This document shows, piece by piece, positions 26,257 to 34,714 of a stretch of 64,000 nt of DNA; the first letter of the stretch is position 1, and each line of letters begins with the position of its first letter. Source of the stretch: Nocardioides sp. R-C-SC26 (GTDB lineage Bacteria; Actinomycetota; Actinomycetes; Propionibacteriales; Nocardioidaceae); assembly GCF_021246465.1 (NCBI RefSeq), contig NZ_JAHRHK010000001.1, positions 1 through 64,000 of the forward strand, read 5' to 3'. The notes below the pieces were generated by a model. The model made no database searches, was not told the origin of the DNA, and saw only the letters and a program-made list of their open reading frames with translations. The translations under genes were made by a program, and so were the position numbers.

Positions 26257-27498
26257 GTGAAGTCCGTCTGCTCGCCTGTGCGCCGCACGACCGCCGTGCT
26301 CGCCGTCGCTGTTTCGATGACGCTGTTGGGTGCGTGCTCCTCTGGCCCGGGTTCGGACGGGGGTGACGGCCCTGGCCGTACGACATCGAGCGACGGGGTG
26401 ATCGCCACCCCCGATGACAGCGACTCCGCGGCGGCGGACGAGACCGTGGTGGCGTTGAACATCGAGAGGCGCCGCAACGTACCCGTGTCCACGGTGCTGG
26501 AGGTCGCCGCGAGCGGCGGAGCGCTGCGCAGCGTGCAGGTCAGCTCTCCGGAGGGCGATCTCGCAGGCGCGATCTCCGACGACGAGTCGTCGTGGACGGC
26601 CGGGGACCGGCTCGAGCCCGGCACGAAGTACACGGTGCGCACCGTCGCCGAGGGCGACGCCGGCACGTCCCGCTCGACGACGACCTTCTGGACCCAGGCG
26701 CTGACCCTCGACGAGCAGACGTACCCGTCCGTGGCTCCCCTCGACGGGGAGACGGTCGGCATCGGCATGCCCGTGGTGGTCACCTTCGACCTCCCCGTGC
26801 GCGACCAGGCCGCGTTCGAGGAGCAGATGACGGTGACCTCGACGCCGTCCCAGAAGGGCGCGTGGCACTGGCTGAGCGCCACGGAGGCGCACTACCGCCC
26901 CGCGACGTACTGGAAGCCCGGCACCGAGGTCGACGTCGCGATCGACGTCAACGGGCTGGACGCGGGGAACGGCATCTACGGCCAGGAGAACCGCGACATC
27001 TCCTTCGACGTCGGGAAGGCCCACATCTACCGTGTGAACGCCGAGACCCACCAGATGAAGGTGTTCGAGAACGGGAAGCTCCTGCGCACCTTCCCGATCA
27101 CCACCGGCAAGCCCGGCTTCACGACCCGCTCCGGCGTGAAGGTCATCATGGAGAAGTTCGAGTCGCGCCGGATGAACTCCGAGACGGTCGGGATCCCTGC
27201 GGGCAGCTCGGAGTCCTACGACATCGACAACGTCCAGTGGGCCATGCGGCTGACGAACTCCGGGGAGTTCATCCACGCCGCCCCGTGGTCGGTCGGCTCC
27301 CAGGGAAGCGCCAACGTCTCCCACGGCTGCACCGGCATGAGCACGGCCGACGCCGGCTGGCTGTACGCGATGAGTCGCCGCGGCGACGTCGTCGAGTACA
27401 CCGGCACGGATCGCCCGATGGAGTTCGACAACGGCTACGGCGACTGGAACATGTCCTTCGCCCGCTACGCCCGCGGCTCCGCGCTGGTCTCGCGTTGA
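26257..27498 (+). CDS. Lipoprotein L,D-transpeptidase
   Basis: Cell-wall enzyme making 3-3 peptidoglycan cross-links, 413 residues. Lipobox LLGAC places the lipidated Cys at residue 27; two Ig-like domains (about 65-250) precede a YkuD catalytic domain with IHAAPW and SHGCTGMS (His356, Cys358). The architecture is that of Ldt proteins of mycobacteria. GTG 26257 is chosen since GGGGG lies 5 nt upstream; GTG 26251 would add two residues. The stop codon lies inside a REP-like palindrome. Confidence 0.92.
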   Translation: MKSVCSPVRRTTAVLAVAVSMTLLGACSSGPGSDGGDGPGRTTSSDGVIATPDDSDSAAADETVVALNIERRRNVPVSTVLEVAASGGALRSVQVSSPEGDLAGAISDDESSWTAGDRLEPGTKYTVRTVAEGDAGTSRSTTTFWTQALTLDEQTYPSVAPLDGETVGIGMPVVVTFDLPVRDQAAFEEQMTVTSTPSQKGAWHWLSATEAHYRPATYWKPGTEVDVAIDVNGLDAGNGIYGQENRDISFDVGKAHIYRVNAETHQMKVFENGKLLRTFPITTGKPGFTTRSGVKVIMEKFESRRMNSETVGIPAGSSESYDIDNVQWAMRLTNSGEFIHAAPWSVGSQGSANVSHGCTGMSTADAGWLYAMSRRGDVVEYTGTDRPMEFDNGYGDWNMSFARYARGSALVSR

Positions 27499-27570
27499 CC
27501 CGTCTCCAGGTAAAGACGGCTCAACCGTCCCGTTGACGTTGACCCGTCTCCAGGTAGAGACGGGTCAACG
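27493..27570. repeat. Two REP-like palindromes in direct orientation
   Basis: Copy 3 (27493-27526) has the arm core GTTGACCCGTCT with two mismatches in the right arm; copy 4 (27537-27570) has perfect 13-bp arms with loop CCAGGTAG. Copy 3 overlaps the stop codon of the L,D-transpeptidase gene. Same family as the elements at 8325-8404 and 28584-28615. Confidence 0.85.
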
Positions 27571-27624
27571 CCGTGCTGTGGAGAGACGCGGCGACGGCGG
27601 TGGCTTCTGGCCGATCCTCACCGG

Positions 27625-28581
27625 ATGGCACGTGCATGGACCCAGACCGCGCTCGACGAGCTGTTCGAGCGCCTTCCGACCGATCGTCCCTTCACGTCCG
27701 CGATGGCGCTGCACGTCGGTGTTCCCGCGCACCGCGTCCATGAGTGGGTCGAGGCGCGCCGACTTCGAGCCCTGCTGCGTGGCGTGTACGCCGTCCGTGG
27801 GTTGCCTGATTCGCTCGAGACCCGGTGGGCGGCCGTTCGGACCGTCGTGCCGGCCGACTGTGTCGTGACGGATCGGACCGCAGCCTGGCTCCACGGGGCC
27901 CCGATGACCGCCGTGCCTGGCGAGCAGGACGCGGCGCCGCTGGTCTGCGTGTTCGCTCCGCCGGGACGACGTCTGCGCAACGGACTGACGAGGAGTGGGG
28001 AGAGGCGCCTCGCGGCCGAGGACGTCGTTCACGTCGGTGGTGTTCAGGTGACCACGCCGTTGCGAACCGCCTGCGACCTGCTGCGCCAGGGGCATCGCGA
28101 CCAGGCGCTCGGTGTGACGGACATGCTCGCGGGGTGCGCCGGTTTGAGCGCACGGCGCATCGAGGCAGAGCTCGGTCGGTTCAAGCGGTATCGGGGGATC
28201 GTCCAGGCGCGGGCGCTCGCTCCCGTGGTCGACGGTCGCTCGGGATCACCGAGCGAGAGCGTGATGCGCTTGAGATGGCACGACGCCGGTCTGCCGCGGC
28301 CCGAGTGCCAGGTCGAGGTCGAGTCGCCGGTCGGGAGCTACTACATCGACGTCGGGCTGCCGGGTGAGAGGTTCGGCGCCGAGTACTTCGGTGCCGAGTT
28401 CCATCATGAGTCGACGGCTCACCACGACGAGACCCGTCTCGCCTGGATACGGGACGTACTCGGGTGGACCCTGCCGGTGTTGCGTCGCGTCAACGTGCAC
28501 GGACGCCAGCAGGACGCCGAGTTCGTGCTGAGGGCTGCCTGGCGCGACCATCGGGCGCGGCACGCCCGCACCATCGTCTGA
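27625..28581 (+). CDS. AbiEi-like protein with DUF559-type C-terminus
   Basis: A 318-residue protein. The N-terminal third resembles the winged-helix AbiEi antitoxin domain (FTSAMALHVGVPAHRVHEWV, then RALLRGVYAV); the middle has the AbiEi-type segment TTPLRTACDLLRQG; the end resembles a Vsr/DUF559 restriction-endonuclease fold (YYIDVGLP, then AEYFGAEFHHES). Such proteins are common single genes in actinobacterial genomes; no AbiEii toxin partner lies next to it. The position where DUF559 proteins often have Asp (E-x-D-G) is Phe here, so nuclease activity is doubtful. REP-like palindromes flank it on both sides. Confidence 0.6.
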   Translation: MARAWTQTALDELFERLPTDRPFTSAMALHVGVPAHRVHEWVEARRLRALLRGVYAVRGLPDSLETRWAAVRTVVPADCVVTDRTAAWLHGAPMTAVPGEQDAAPLVCVFAPPGRRLRNGLTRSGERRLAAEDVVHVGGVQVTTPLRTACDLLRQGHRDQALGVTDMLAGCAGLSARRIEAELGRFKRYRGIVQARALAPVVDGRSGSPSESVMRLRWHDAGLPRPECQVEVESPVGSYYIDVGLPGERFGAEYFGAEFHHESTAHHDETRLAWIRDVLGWTLPVLRRVNVHGRQQDAEFVLRAAWRDHRARHARTIV

Positions 28582-28583
28582 TG

Positions 28584-28615
28584 GTTGACCCGTCTTCATC
28601 TGAAGACGGGTCAAC
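28584..28615. repeat. REP-like palindrome
   Basis: Perfect 15-bp arms starting GTTGACCCGTCTTCA with a 2-nt loop, 2 bp after the stop of the AbiEi-like gene and 14 bp before the end of the converging qcrB. It may serve as the shared terminator. Confidence 0.88.
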
Positions 28616-28629
28616 GCGAGGCGGTGAGA

Positions 28630-30354
28630 TCAGTGGTGGATGCCCTTGAAGTCCTCACCGTTGGTGCCGTGGCCGGACTTGCCCGCAGGCAGTGCCGGAG
28701 CGTCGTGCTCGGCGTGGTGGTGCGCCTCCTCGATCTCCGCTGCTGTCGGCTTCTGGACGTTGTCGGCGTACATCAACGTCGAGAGCCGGCTGCGTAGGCG
28801 GTTGAGCCGGGTTCCGGGAGCGGCGACGCCGTTGGCGTCGGTGTCGCTCTCGGGGGAGTAGACGGTCTCGCGCTCCCGGGCGGTGAGGGTGTAGGCCGCC
28901 GTGTCGCTGATCGGCAGGTGCCGCTCGGAGTAGGCACCTTCTGGCGAACGCATGATGATGCCGGTCTCGTAGCCGTGGAGGAGCTTCTCCCGGTCGTGAC
29001 GCTGCAACGAGATGCACCAACGCCGCGTGATGATGAAGGCGATGATCGGACCGATGAACACCGCTCCCCGGAGGAAGTAGGTGATCTGGTTGATGCTCAG
29101 GTGCAACTTGATGGCGATGATGTCGTTGCCACCGGCGATCCAGGAGAGGCCGTAGAACGTCATCAGGGCGACCATCACCGCGGTGCGGGTCGGAGCGTTG
29201 CGCGGGCGCTGGAGCAGGTGGTGCTCGCGCTTGTCGCCGGTGATCCAGGCCTCGATGAACGGAAGCAGGATCAGCACGATCAGCATGACGATCGGCATCA
29301 CGAGCACCGGGAGCAGGATGTTCCAGGAGATCGTGTAGCCGAAGATCACCGACTCCCAGCCCGGGATGATGCGGAGCAGGCCGTCGGGCCAGCCCATGTA
29401 CCAGTCGGGCTGGGAACCCGCGGTGACCTTGGTCGGGTCGTAGGGACCGAACTTCCACACCGGGTTCAGTGTGAGCAACCCGCCCATGACGGCGATGACA
29501 CCGAAGACGATGAAGAAGAAGCCGCCGGCCTTGGCCATGTAGACCGGGAGCATCGGGTAGCCGACGACGTTCTCCTCCGTGCGTCCGGGACCGGGCCACT
29601 GCGTGTGCTTGTGGTAGACGAGCAGCAGCATGTGGGCCGCGATCAGCGCGAGGATCAGGCCGGGAATCAGCAGCACGTGGATCGTGTAGAGCCGCGGGAT
29701 GATCGACTCGCCGGGGAACTCGCCGCCGAACAGGAAGAACGACATATAGCTGCCGACGACGGGGCTGGCCTTCATGAAGCCGTCCGCCGCGCGGACGCCC
29801 GTCCCCGAGAGCAGGTCGTCAGGCAGGGAGTAGCCGGTGAAGCCCTCGACGGTGCCCAGGAACAGCAGCAGGCAGCCGATGACCCAGTTGAGCTCGCGCG
29901 GCTTGCGGAAGGCGCCCGTGAAGTAGACGCGCATCATGTGCACCATCATCGACGCGATGAAGATCATCGCCGCCCAGTGGTGCATCTGGCGCATCAGCAG
30001 GCCGCCGCGGACGTCGAACGAGAGGTGCAGCGTCGAGGCCATCGCCTCGGACATCCCGACACCGCGCAGCGGGTCGTAGGAGCCGTGGTACTCGATCTCG
30101 CCCATGCTCGGCACGAACCAGAGCGTCAGGAAGACGCCGGTGAGCAGCAGGACGACGAAGCTCCACAGCGCGATCTCGCCGAGCATGAAGGACCAGTGGT
30201 CGGGGAAGACCTTGCGCAGGTTCTTCTTCATCGCCGTGCCGAGGCCGAGGCGCTCGTCGGCCCAGTTGGCCACGGCGCCGACCTTCGCCGGCTTGGCCGT
30301 CGTGGCGGCGGTGCCGCGGTTGCTGTCGGCCACCTTGCTGGTGTCGATGCTCAT
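28630..30354 (-). CDS. qcrB: Cytochrome bc1 complex cytochrome b subunit
   Basis: Quinol-oxidising membrane subunit, 574 residues. Heme b ligands lie in RQMHHWAAMIFIASMMVHMMR and in TIHVLLIPG with LIAAHMLLLVYHKHTQWPGPG. The Qo motif appears as PDWYMGW, the actinobacterial form of PEWY. The long hydrophilic C-terminus (about 130 residues, His-rich at the end) is typical of the phylum. ATG overlaps the qcrA stop (ATGA). The target of bc1 inhibitors in mycobacteria is the equivalent protein. Confidence 0.96.
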   Translation of the reverse strand: MSIDTSKVADSNRGTAATTAKPAKVGAVANWADERLGLGTAMKKNLRKVFPDHWSFMLGEIALWSFVVLLLTGVFLTLWFVPSMGEIEYHGSYDPLRGVGMSEAMASTLHLSFDVRGGLLMRQMHHWAAMIFIASMMVHMMRVYFTGAFRKPRELNWVIGCLLLFLGTVEGFTGYSLPDDLLSGTGVRAADGFMKASPVVGSYMSFFLFGGEFPGESIIPRLYTIHVLLIPGLILALIAAHMLLLVYHKHTQWPGPGRTEENVVGYPMLPVYMAKAGGFFFIVFGVIAVMGGLLTLNPVWKFGPYDPTKVTAGSQPDWYMGWPDGLLRIIPGWESVIFGYTISWNILLPVLVMPIVMLIVLILLPFIEAWITGDKREHHLLQRPRNAPTRTAVMVALMTFYGLSWIAGGNDIIAIKLHLSINQITYFLRGAVFIGPIIAFIITRRWCISLQRHDREKLLHGYETGIIMRSPEGAYSERHLPISDTAAYTLTARERETVYSPESDTDANGVAAPGTRLNRLRSRLSTLMYADNVQKPTAAEIEEAHHHAEHDAPALPAGKSGHGTNGEDFKGIHH

Positions 30355-31394
30355 CGCTCACGCTCCCAGAAGCTCGGGCCGACAGGCTCGGTGAAGTCGC
30401 TCGTCGCGACGAGGAAGCCCTCTTCGTCCACCCCGAGCGGAAGCTGGGGGAGGGGGCGGTGGGCCGGGCCGAAGACGACCTTGGCCGAGTCGGCGAGGTC
30501 GAAGGTCGACTGGTGGCACGGGCACAGCACGTGGTGCGTGGTGCGCTCGTAGAGGGAGATCGGGCAACCGACGTGGGTGCAGATCTTGGAGAAGGCCAGG
30601 ATGCCCTCGACGGCCCAGTTGCCGCCCGACTTGATCTCCCGGGGCTCCATCTTGACCACGATGACCGGGCCCTTGGACTTCGCCACCTGGAGCTCGCGAC
30701 CGTGCAGGTCGAACAGGCCGTCGGGGACGGCGTTGACCAGGTCGCCGATGATGAGGTCGGAGGGACGGATCGGCGTACCGACGACGTCGCGGACGACCCG
30801 TACGTTGGGACGCACGCCCCAGAGTGTGTGTCGCAGTCCGCCGCCGGTCGCCGCGTTGGCGGTGTCCTGCGGCAGGGGGCCGAGGTCGCGCAGCAGCACG
30901 ATGGCCGGCACGCCGAGCAGGCCGACGGCGCCGAGCAGGGAGTTGCGGATCAGGGGACGTCGCCCGATGCCGGACTCCTCCAGGCCGGCGGAGAGCGCCT
31001 GCAGGGTGCCCTCACGGTCCTCGTCGGAGGAACGTGCCGGGTGGCGGTACTCCACGAGCTCTTCGTCGGCCATGAGCTTGCGGGCCCACTGGATGATGCC
31101 GGCGCCGATGCACAGCAGGGCGAGTCCCAGCGTCAGGCCCAGGAAGACGTTCGACGCCCCGAGACCCATGAAGGTGTCCCAGTTCTCGCCCACCTCGAAG
31201 GTGAAGTAGGAGACAGCGAAGAGCACGGTGAACACCGCAGATGCACCGAAGAGTGAGGCGACCTGACGCTCGGCGCGTCGCTCGGCCTTCGGGTCGACGT
31301 CGGTGGGACGCCAGGTGTGCGCGGGCAGACCCGGGTTGGCGATCGGCTCTTCGACCGTCGCCGGGAGGTGGTCACCCGTGGGGTGGTCGCTCAC
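30351..31394 (-). CDS. qcrA: Cytochrome bc1 complex Rieske iron-sulfur subunit
   Basis: A 347-residue Rieske protein with three transmembrane helices in the N-terminal half (about 50-70, 80-105, 150-170), as in actinobacteria, rather than the single helix of other bacteria. The [2Fe-2S] ligands are in CTHVGCP and CPCHQSTF. GTG start overlaps the qcrC stop (GTGA). Confidence 0.96.
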   Translation of the reverse strand: MSDHPTGDHLPATVEEPIANPGLPAHTWRPTDVDPKAERRAERQVASLFGASAVFTVLFAVSYFTFEVGENWDTFMGLGASNVFLGLTLGLALLCIGAGIIQWARKLMADEELVEYRHPARSSDEDREGTLQALSAGLEESGIGRRPLIRNSLLGAVGLLGVPAIVLLRDLGPLPQDTANAATGGGLRHTLWGVRPNVRVVRDVVGTPIRPSDLIIGDLVNAVPDGLFDLHGRELQVAKSKGPVIVVKMEPREIKSGGNWAVEGILAFSKICTHVGCPISLYERTTHHVLCPCHQSTFDLADSAKVVFGPAHRPLPQLPLGVDEEGFLVATSDFTEPVGPSFWERER

Positions 31395-32296
31395 GCGGAG
31401 GCTCCCGTCTGGTCAGTACCCGCGGCAGCGGGCTTGGTCCTGTTGGTTCGAGTCGTGTGTGCGGCGATCCAGATCGCGAAGCCGACGAGCGCGCCGATGC
31501 CGACCCCCCAGCACAGCCCCCCCCGGCCCCCGGGCCCGCCCGCCCCGAGTCCGAAACCGCCGTAGTTCGGCTTGGACTCGGTGTTCTGCAGGTACGCGAT
31601 GACGTCGCGCTTCTCGTCCGGCGTCAGGTTCCCGTCGGAGAAGGAGGGCATCGACTGCGGACCGGTCAGCAGTGCTTCGTAGATGTGGATCGGGTCGACA
31701 CCGCGGATGGTGGGTGCGAAGCCGCCGCGCGGCATCGCACCGCCGGAGCCGTCGAAGTTGTGGCAGGCGGTGCAGTTGGTCAAGAAGATCTGGCCACCAC
31801 GGGTGATGGCCTCCTGACGCTCGTCGTCGGTCATGTCGTCGGGCAGCGTGTAGGCCTGCTCCGAGGGGATGGCCGGACCGGTGCCGAGCGAGTCGACGAA
31901 GGCGGCCAGCTGGAGGATCTCCTCGTCGGAGTAGACCGACGGCTTGCGGATCGCCTGCTGGCCGGGCTGGGCCATGGGCATCCGGCCGGTGTCGACCTGG
32001 AAGTGCACCGAGGCGGCGCCGACGTCGGTGAGCGCGGGGCCGTACTGGGTGCCGCGCTGGGTGAGCACGCCCTCACCGTTCTTACCGTGGCAGAAGGCAC
32101 ACCCGACGAGGAAGAGCTCCTTGCCCTTCTGGATGTCCTCGGCTGACGTCACGGCGGTCTCGGCCTGTGCGTTCGGCGAGAACGCGGAGTAGAGCCCGCC
32201 CGTCATGAGCAGGCCGAACATCAAGACCAGGACACCCGCGAGCGGCGCCCGGCGGTGGCGGGAGATGCGACCGGCGGAGCGGTTCAGGAAACGCAC
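31391..32296 (-). CDS. qcrC: Cytochrome bc1 complex diheme cytochrome c
   Basis: A 301-residue diheme c-type cytochrome that connects bc1 to aa3 oxidase. An N-terminal anchor (LVLMFGLLMTGGLYSAF), two heme motifs (CAFCH and CTACH) and a C-terminal transmembrane helix are present. GTG 32296 is preferred, with AAGGGA upstream; ctaE ends 38 nt before it. Odd point: between FGLG and GIGALVG the protein reads AGGPGGRGGLCWGV, where relatives have a conserved GPVSEG-type stretch of the same length; the DNA there (about 31500-31550) is almost pure G/C and may be miscalled. Confidence 0.94.
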   Translation of the reverse strand: MRFLNRSAGRISRHRRAPLAGVLVLMFGLLMTGGLYSAFSPNAQAETAVTSAEDIQKGKELFLVGCAFCHGKNGEGVLTQRGTQYGPALTDVGAASVHFQVDTGRMPMAQPGQQAIRKPSVYSDEEILQLAAFVDSLGTGPAIPSEQAYTLPDDMTDDERQEAITRGGQIFLTNCTACHNFDGSGGAMPRGGFAPTIRGVDPIHIYEALLTGPQSMPSFSDGNLTPDEKRDVIAYLQNTESKPNYGGFGLGAGGPGGRGGLCWGVGIGALVGFAIWIAAHTTRTNRTKPAAAGTDQTGASA

Positions 32297-32334
32297 AATC
32301 AGTCCCTTGCTGGGTTCGGGATTCGGGCGGGTGA

Positions 32335-32973
32335 CTACTTGATCAGGTAGATGGTCGCGAACAGACCGATCCACACGACGTCGACGAAGTGCCAGTAGTA
32401 GGACACGACGATCGCGCTCACTGCCTGTTCGTGCGTGAACTTCTTCGCCATATAGGTCCGTCCGAGCACGAACAGGAAGGCGATCAGGCCGCCCGTGACA
32501 TGGATCCCGTGGAACCCGGTCGTCAGGTAGAACATCGTGCCGTAGGCCGAGGCGGGGATCGTGACGCCCTCGTGGATCAGCTCGGCGTACTCCAAGGCCT
32601 GGCCGCCGATGAAGATGGCGCCCATGATGTAGGTGAGGATGAACCACTCACGCAGGCCCCACCCCTTGACGTTCAGGAGCGAGCCGGAACGGCCCACCTG
32701 GCCGCGCTCGGCGGCGAACACGCCGAGCTGGCAGGTCAAGGAGGAGAGCACCAGGATCGTGGTGTTGGCCGAGGCGAAGGGGATGTTCAGCAGCTCGGTG
32801 TTCTCGGCCCACAGTTCCGGACTCACGGACCGGATCGTGAAGTAGGCCGCGAACAGTGCCGCGAAGAACATCAACTCGCTCGAGAGCCAGATGATCGTGC
32901 CGACCGCAACCATGCTCGGGCGGTCGTGGTGCCCGTGCAGACGGGAGGCTGGGATCGTCGCTGTGGTCGCCAC
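32335..32973 (-). CDS. ctaE: Cytochrome c oxidase subunit III
   Basis: A 212-residue membrane subunit of aa3 oxidase with about five helices. Family marks: [38 protein letters not shown] and the terminal [19 protein letters not shown]. It is first in the operon ctaE-qcrC-qcrA-qcrB, which places oxidase and bc1 subunits under one promoter, as the physical supercomplex requires. GTG 32973 has no SD but a CATAAT box 6 nt upstream. Confidence 0.95.
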   Translation of the reverse strand: MATTATIPASRLHGHHDRPSMVAVGTIIWLSSELMFFAALFAAYFTIRSVSPELWAENTELLNIPFASANTTILVLSSLTCQLGVFAAERGQVGRSGSLLNVKGWGLREWFILTYIMGAIFIGGQALEYAELIHEGVTIPASAYGTMFYLTTGFHGIHVTGGLIAFLFVLGRTYMAKKFTHEQAVSAIVVSYYWHFVDVVWIGLFATIYLIK

Positions 32974-32979
32974 GGGAGC

Positions 32980-32985
32980 ATTATG
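32980..32985 (-). promoter_or_regulatory. Leaderless -10 box for ctaE-qcrCAB
   Basis: CATAAT on the - strand followed by 6 nt and the GTG at 32973. Its AT content is exceptional in this DNA. Confidence 0.55.
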
Positions 32986-33068
32986 GCCTGCCCGCGCGGC
33001 GGTGGCACCACGACCCCCGGGTGACGGGTTCGAGCGGGTCGCCTCCAGCCTCGACACCCGCGTCAACC

Positions 33069-33074
33069 TACGAT
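33069..33074 (+). promoter_or_regulatory. Leaderless -10 box for ctaG
   Basis: TACGAT followed by 7 nt and the GTG at 33082; no SD. Confidence 0.55.
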
Positions 33075-33081
33075 TCTGCCC

Positions 33082-34071
33082 GTGTGGGAACGTCTTCAAT
33101 CGGCGAGTTCGCTGGCGCAGTCCGCGACCGACGTCGCACTGCCGCGGCTCACTCCGTCGACGTTCTTCACCGAGTGGTCCCTGGCGCCGCTCCCGCTCAT
33201 CCTCACCGTGTGGGGAGCGGGCTTCTACCTCGTCGGCGTCGCCGTTCTGCATCGACGCGGCGACCGCTGGCCCCTCGGCCGCACCCTGAGCTTCGTCGTC
33301 GTCGGCATGGGAGCGTTCTACCTCGCGACGTCCTCCGGACTGGCTGCCTACGACTCGGCACTCCTCAGCGTCCACATGGTGCAGCACATGGTGCTCTCGA
33401 TGATCGTGCCGCTGGCGCTCGCTCTCGGTGCGCCGATCACCCTCGCGCTCCGGACACTGTCGGCGCAGCCGCGCCGCGTCCTGCTCGCCGTCCTGCACTC
33501 GCGAGTGGCGAAGGTGCTGTCGTTCCCGCCGCTCGCCTTCGGCCTCTACGTGGTCTCGCCGTGGGCGCTCTACTACTCCGGCTGGTACCGCGCCTCGCTG
33601 GAGTCGGTCTACGTCCACGAGATGATGCACGTGCACCTGGTCGCGGTCGGGGCGCTCTTCTTCTGGCCCCTGGTCGGTGTCGACCCGCTGCCGGGCCGGG
33701 TGGGCTATCCGTTCCGCGTCCTCATGACGATGATGACGCTGCCCTTCCACGCCTTCCTGGGCGTCACGATCATGGGACAGACCTCGCTGATCGGGGGCGA
33801 CTGGTACCCGTCGTTGCGCCAGGGGCCGATGGGGTCGTGGTTGCCCGATCCTCTGGACGATCAGCACCTCGCCGGCGGCATCCTGTGGGGCAGCGGCGAC
33901 CTGATCGGGCTCAGTTTCTTCGGCGTGCTCTTCGTGCAATGGGTGCGGTCCTCCATGCGCGAAGCCAAGCGGGAGGATCGGCGCCTGGATCTGCTGGAGG
34001 CCCGCGAGCGCGCGACGGCGGCGCGCGAAGCATCCGCATCGCCTGGCGACGTGCCGCCGGCACCGGAGTAG
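33082..34071 (+). CDS. ctaG: Cytochrome c oxidase assembly protein CtaG family
   Basis: A 329-residue membrane protein of the caa3-type CtaG family, involved in copper delivery or assembly of heme-copper oxidase. About seven helices; conserved His residues in [36 protein letters not shown] and [13 protein letters not shown] could bind copper. The C-terminal 40 residues are charged and cytoplasmic-looking. It is divergent from ctaE, which fits a shared function. Confidence 0.9.
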   Translation: MWERLQSASSLAQSATDVALPRLTPSTFFTEWSLAPLPLILTVWGAGFYLVGVAVLHRRGDRWPLGRTLSFVVVGMGAFYLATSSGLAAYDSALLSVHMVQHMVLSMIVPLALALGAPITLALRTLSAQPRRVLLAVLHSRVAKVLSFPPLAFGLYVVSPWALYYSGWYRASLESVYVHEMMHVHLVAVGALFFWPLVGVDPLPGRVGYPFRVLMTMMTLPFHAFLGVTIMGQTSLIGGDWYPSLRQGPMGSWLPDPLDDQHLAGGILWGSGDLIGLSFFGVLFVQWVRSSMREAKREDRRLDLLEARERATAAREASASPGDVPPAPE

Positions 34072-34205
34072 GGGGCTCTGCCGACAGGCAGATGTCAGCC
34101 GGACGCCGCCCCTATCGGCGGGACCGCTGAGTCCCGCCTGCCCCGGCACCGCCGCGAGGGCGCCCCCGATCCACCCGAGGCCGCACGAGGACCTCCGTCG
34201 GTGGT

Positions 34206-34211
34206 TACGAT
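34206..34211 (+). promoter_or_regulatory. Leaderless -10 box for gene at 34218
   Basis: TACGAT followed by 6 nt and GTG 34218, the same hexamer as ctaG and nadA. Confidence 0.55.
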
Positions 34212-34217
34212 GACGCC

Positions 34218-34625
34218 GTGAGCAGCGCTTCCCAGATCAAGGTGCTCGTCTACTCCGACGACGTGCACGTCCGGCAGCAGGTCATCCTGGCGCTCGGCCG
34301 TCGCCCGCACCCGGACCTGCCCGAGGTCCAGTACGTCGAGGTCGCGACCGAGCCCGTGGTCATCCAGAACATGGATTCCGGGCAGATCGCCCTCGCCATC
34401 CTCGACGGGGAGGCCGTGCCCGCCGGCGGCATGGGCATCGCCAAGCAGCTCAAGGACGAGATCTTCGAGTGCCCGCCGTTGCTGGTGCTCACCGGTCGCC
34501 CGCAGGACGCCTGGCTCGCGACGTGGTCGCGTGCTGACGCCGCGGTGCCGCACCCGCTGGACCCGATCCAGCTCGCGGAGGCCGTGGTCGGTCTGCTCCG
34601 CGCGCGCGTCCCTGCCGACGCGTGA
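34218..34625 (+). CDS. Receiver-like protein of unknown function
   Basis: A 135-residue single-domain protein with a CheY-like outline: [16 protein letters not shown] (acidic pair after strand 1), [21 protein letters not shown] (strand 3 ending in Asp, the phospho-site position), [12 protein letters not shown] (Thr after strand 4) and [15 protein letters not shown]. It lacks the usual strand-5 Lys (VPHPLD), so phosphorylation is uncertain. It lies between ctaG and trpD. Possibly a degenerate response regulator. Confidence 0.7.
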   Translation: MSSASQIKVLVYSDDVHVRQQVILALGRRPHPDLPEVQYVEVATEPVVIQNMDSGQIALAILDGEAVPAGGMGIAKQLKDEIFECPPLLVLTGRPQDAWLATWSRADAAVPHPLDPIQLAEAVVGLLRARVPADA

Positions 34626-34675
34626 GGACCTGCGCCGCCCGCCCCTTCCCTCGGCACGGCCTGATCGCCCTCACC

Positions 34676-34714
34676 ATGCTCGACGGAACAGATCTCGACG
34701 GGGATCTGCTGTGA
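34676..34714 (+). CDS. Possible 12-codon leader ORF of trpD
   Basis: ATG 34676 opens a 12-residue frame ([12 protein letters not shown]) whose TGA overlaps the trpD GTG (GTGA). It has no Trp codon, so it is not a classical trp attenuator peptide. It may couple translation or be chance. Confidence 0.25.
   Translation: MLDGTDLDGDLL

Noticed and set aside
28918-30552. 544-codon open frame antisense to qcrB and qcrA
   Set aside because: Composition is a low-complexity His/Asp/Glu/Arg shadow of the cytochrome b gene; no start signal.
32974-34149. Long N-terminal extension of ctaE in frame
   Set aside because: It is antisense to ctaG, rich in Arg/His, and the family starts at the GTG at 32973 with its own -10 box.
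34676-34714. trp attenuator leader peptide
   Set aside because: No Trp codons and no terminator/antiterminator pair before trpD.
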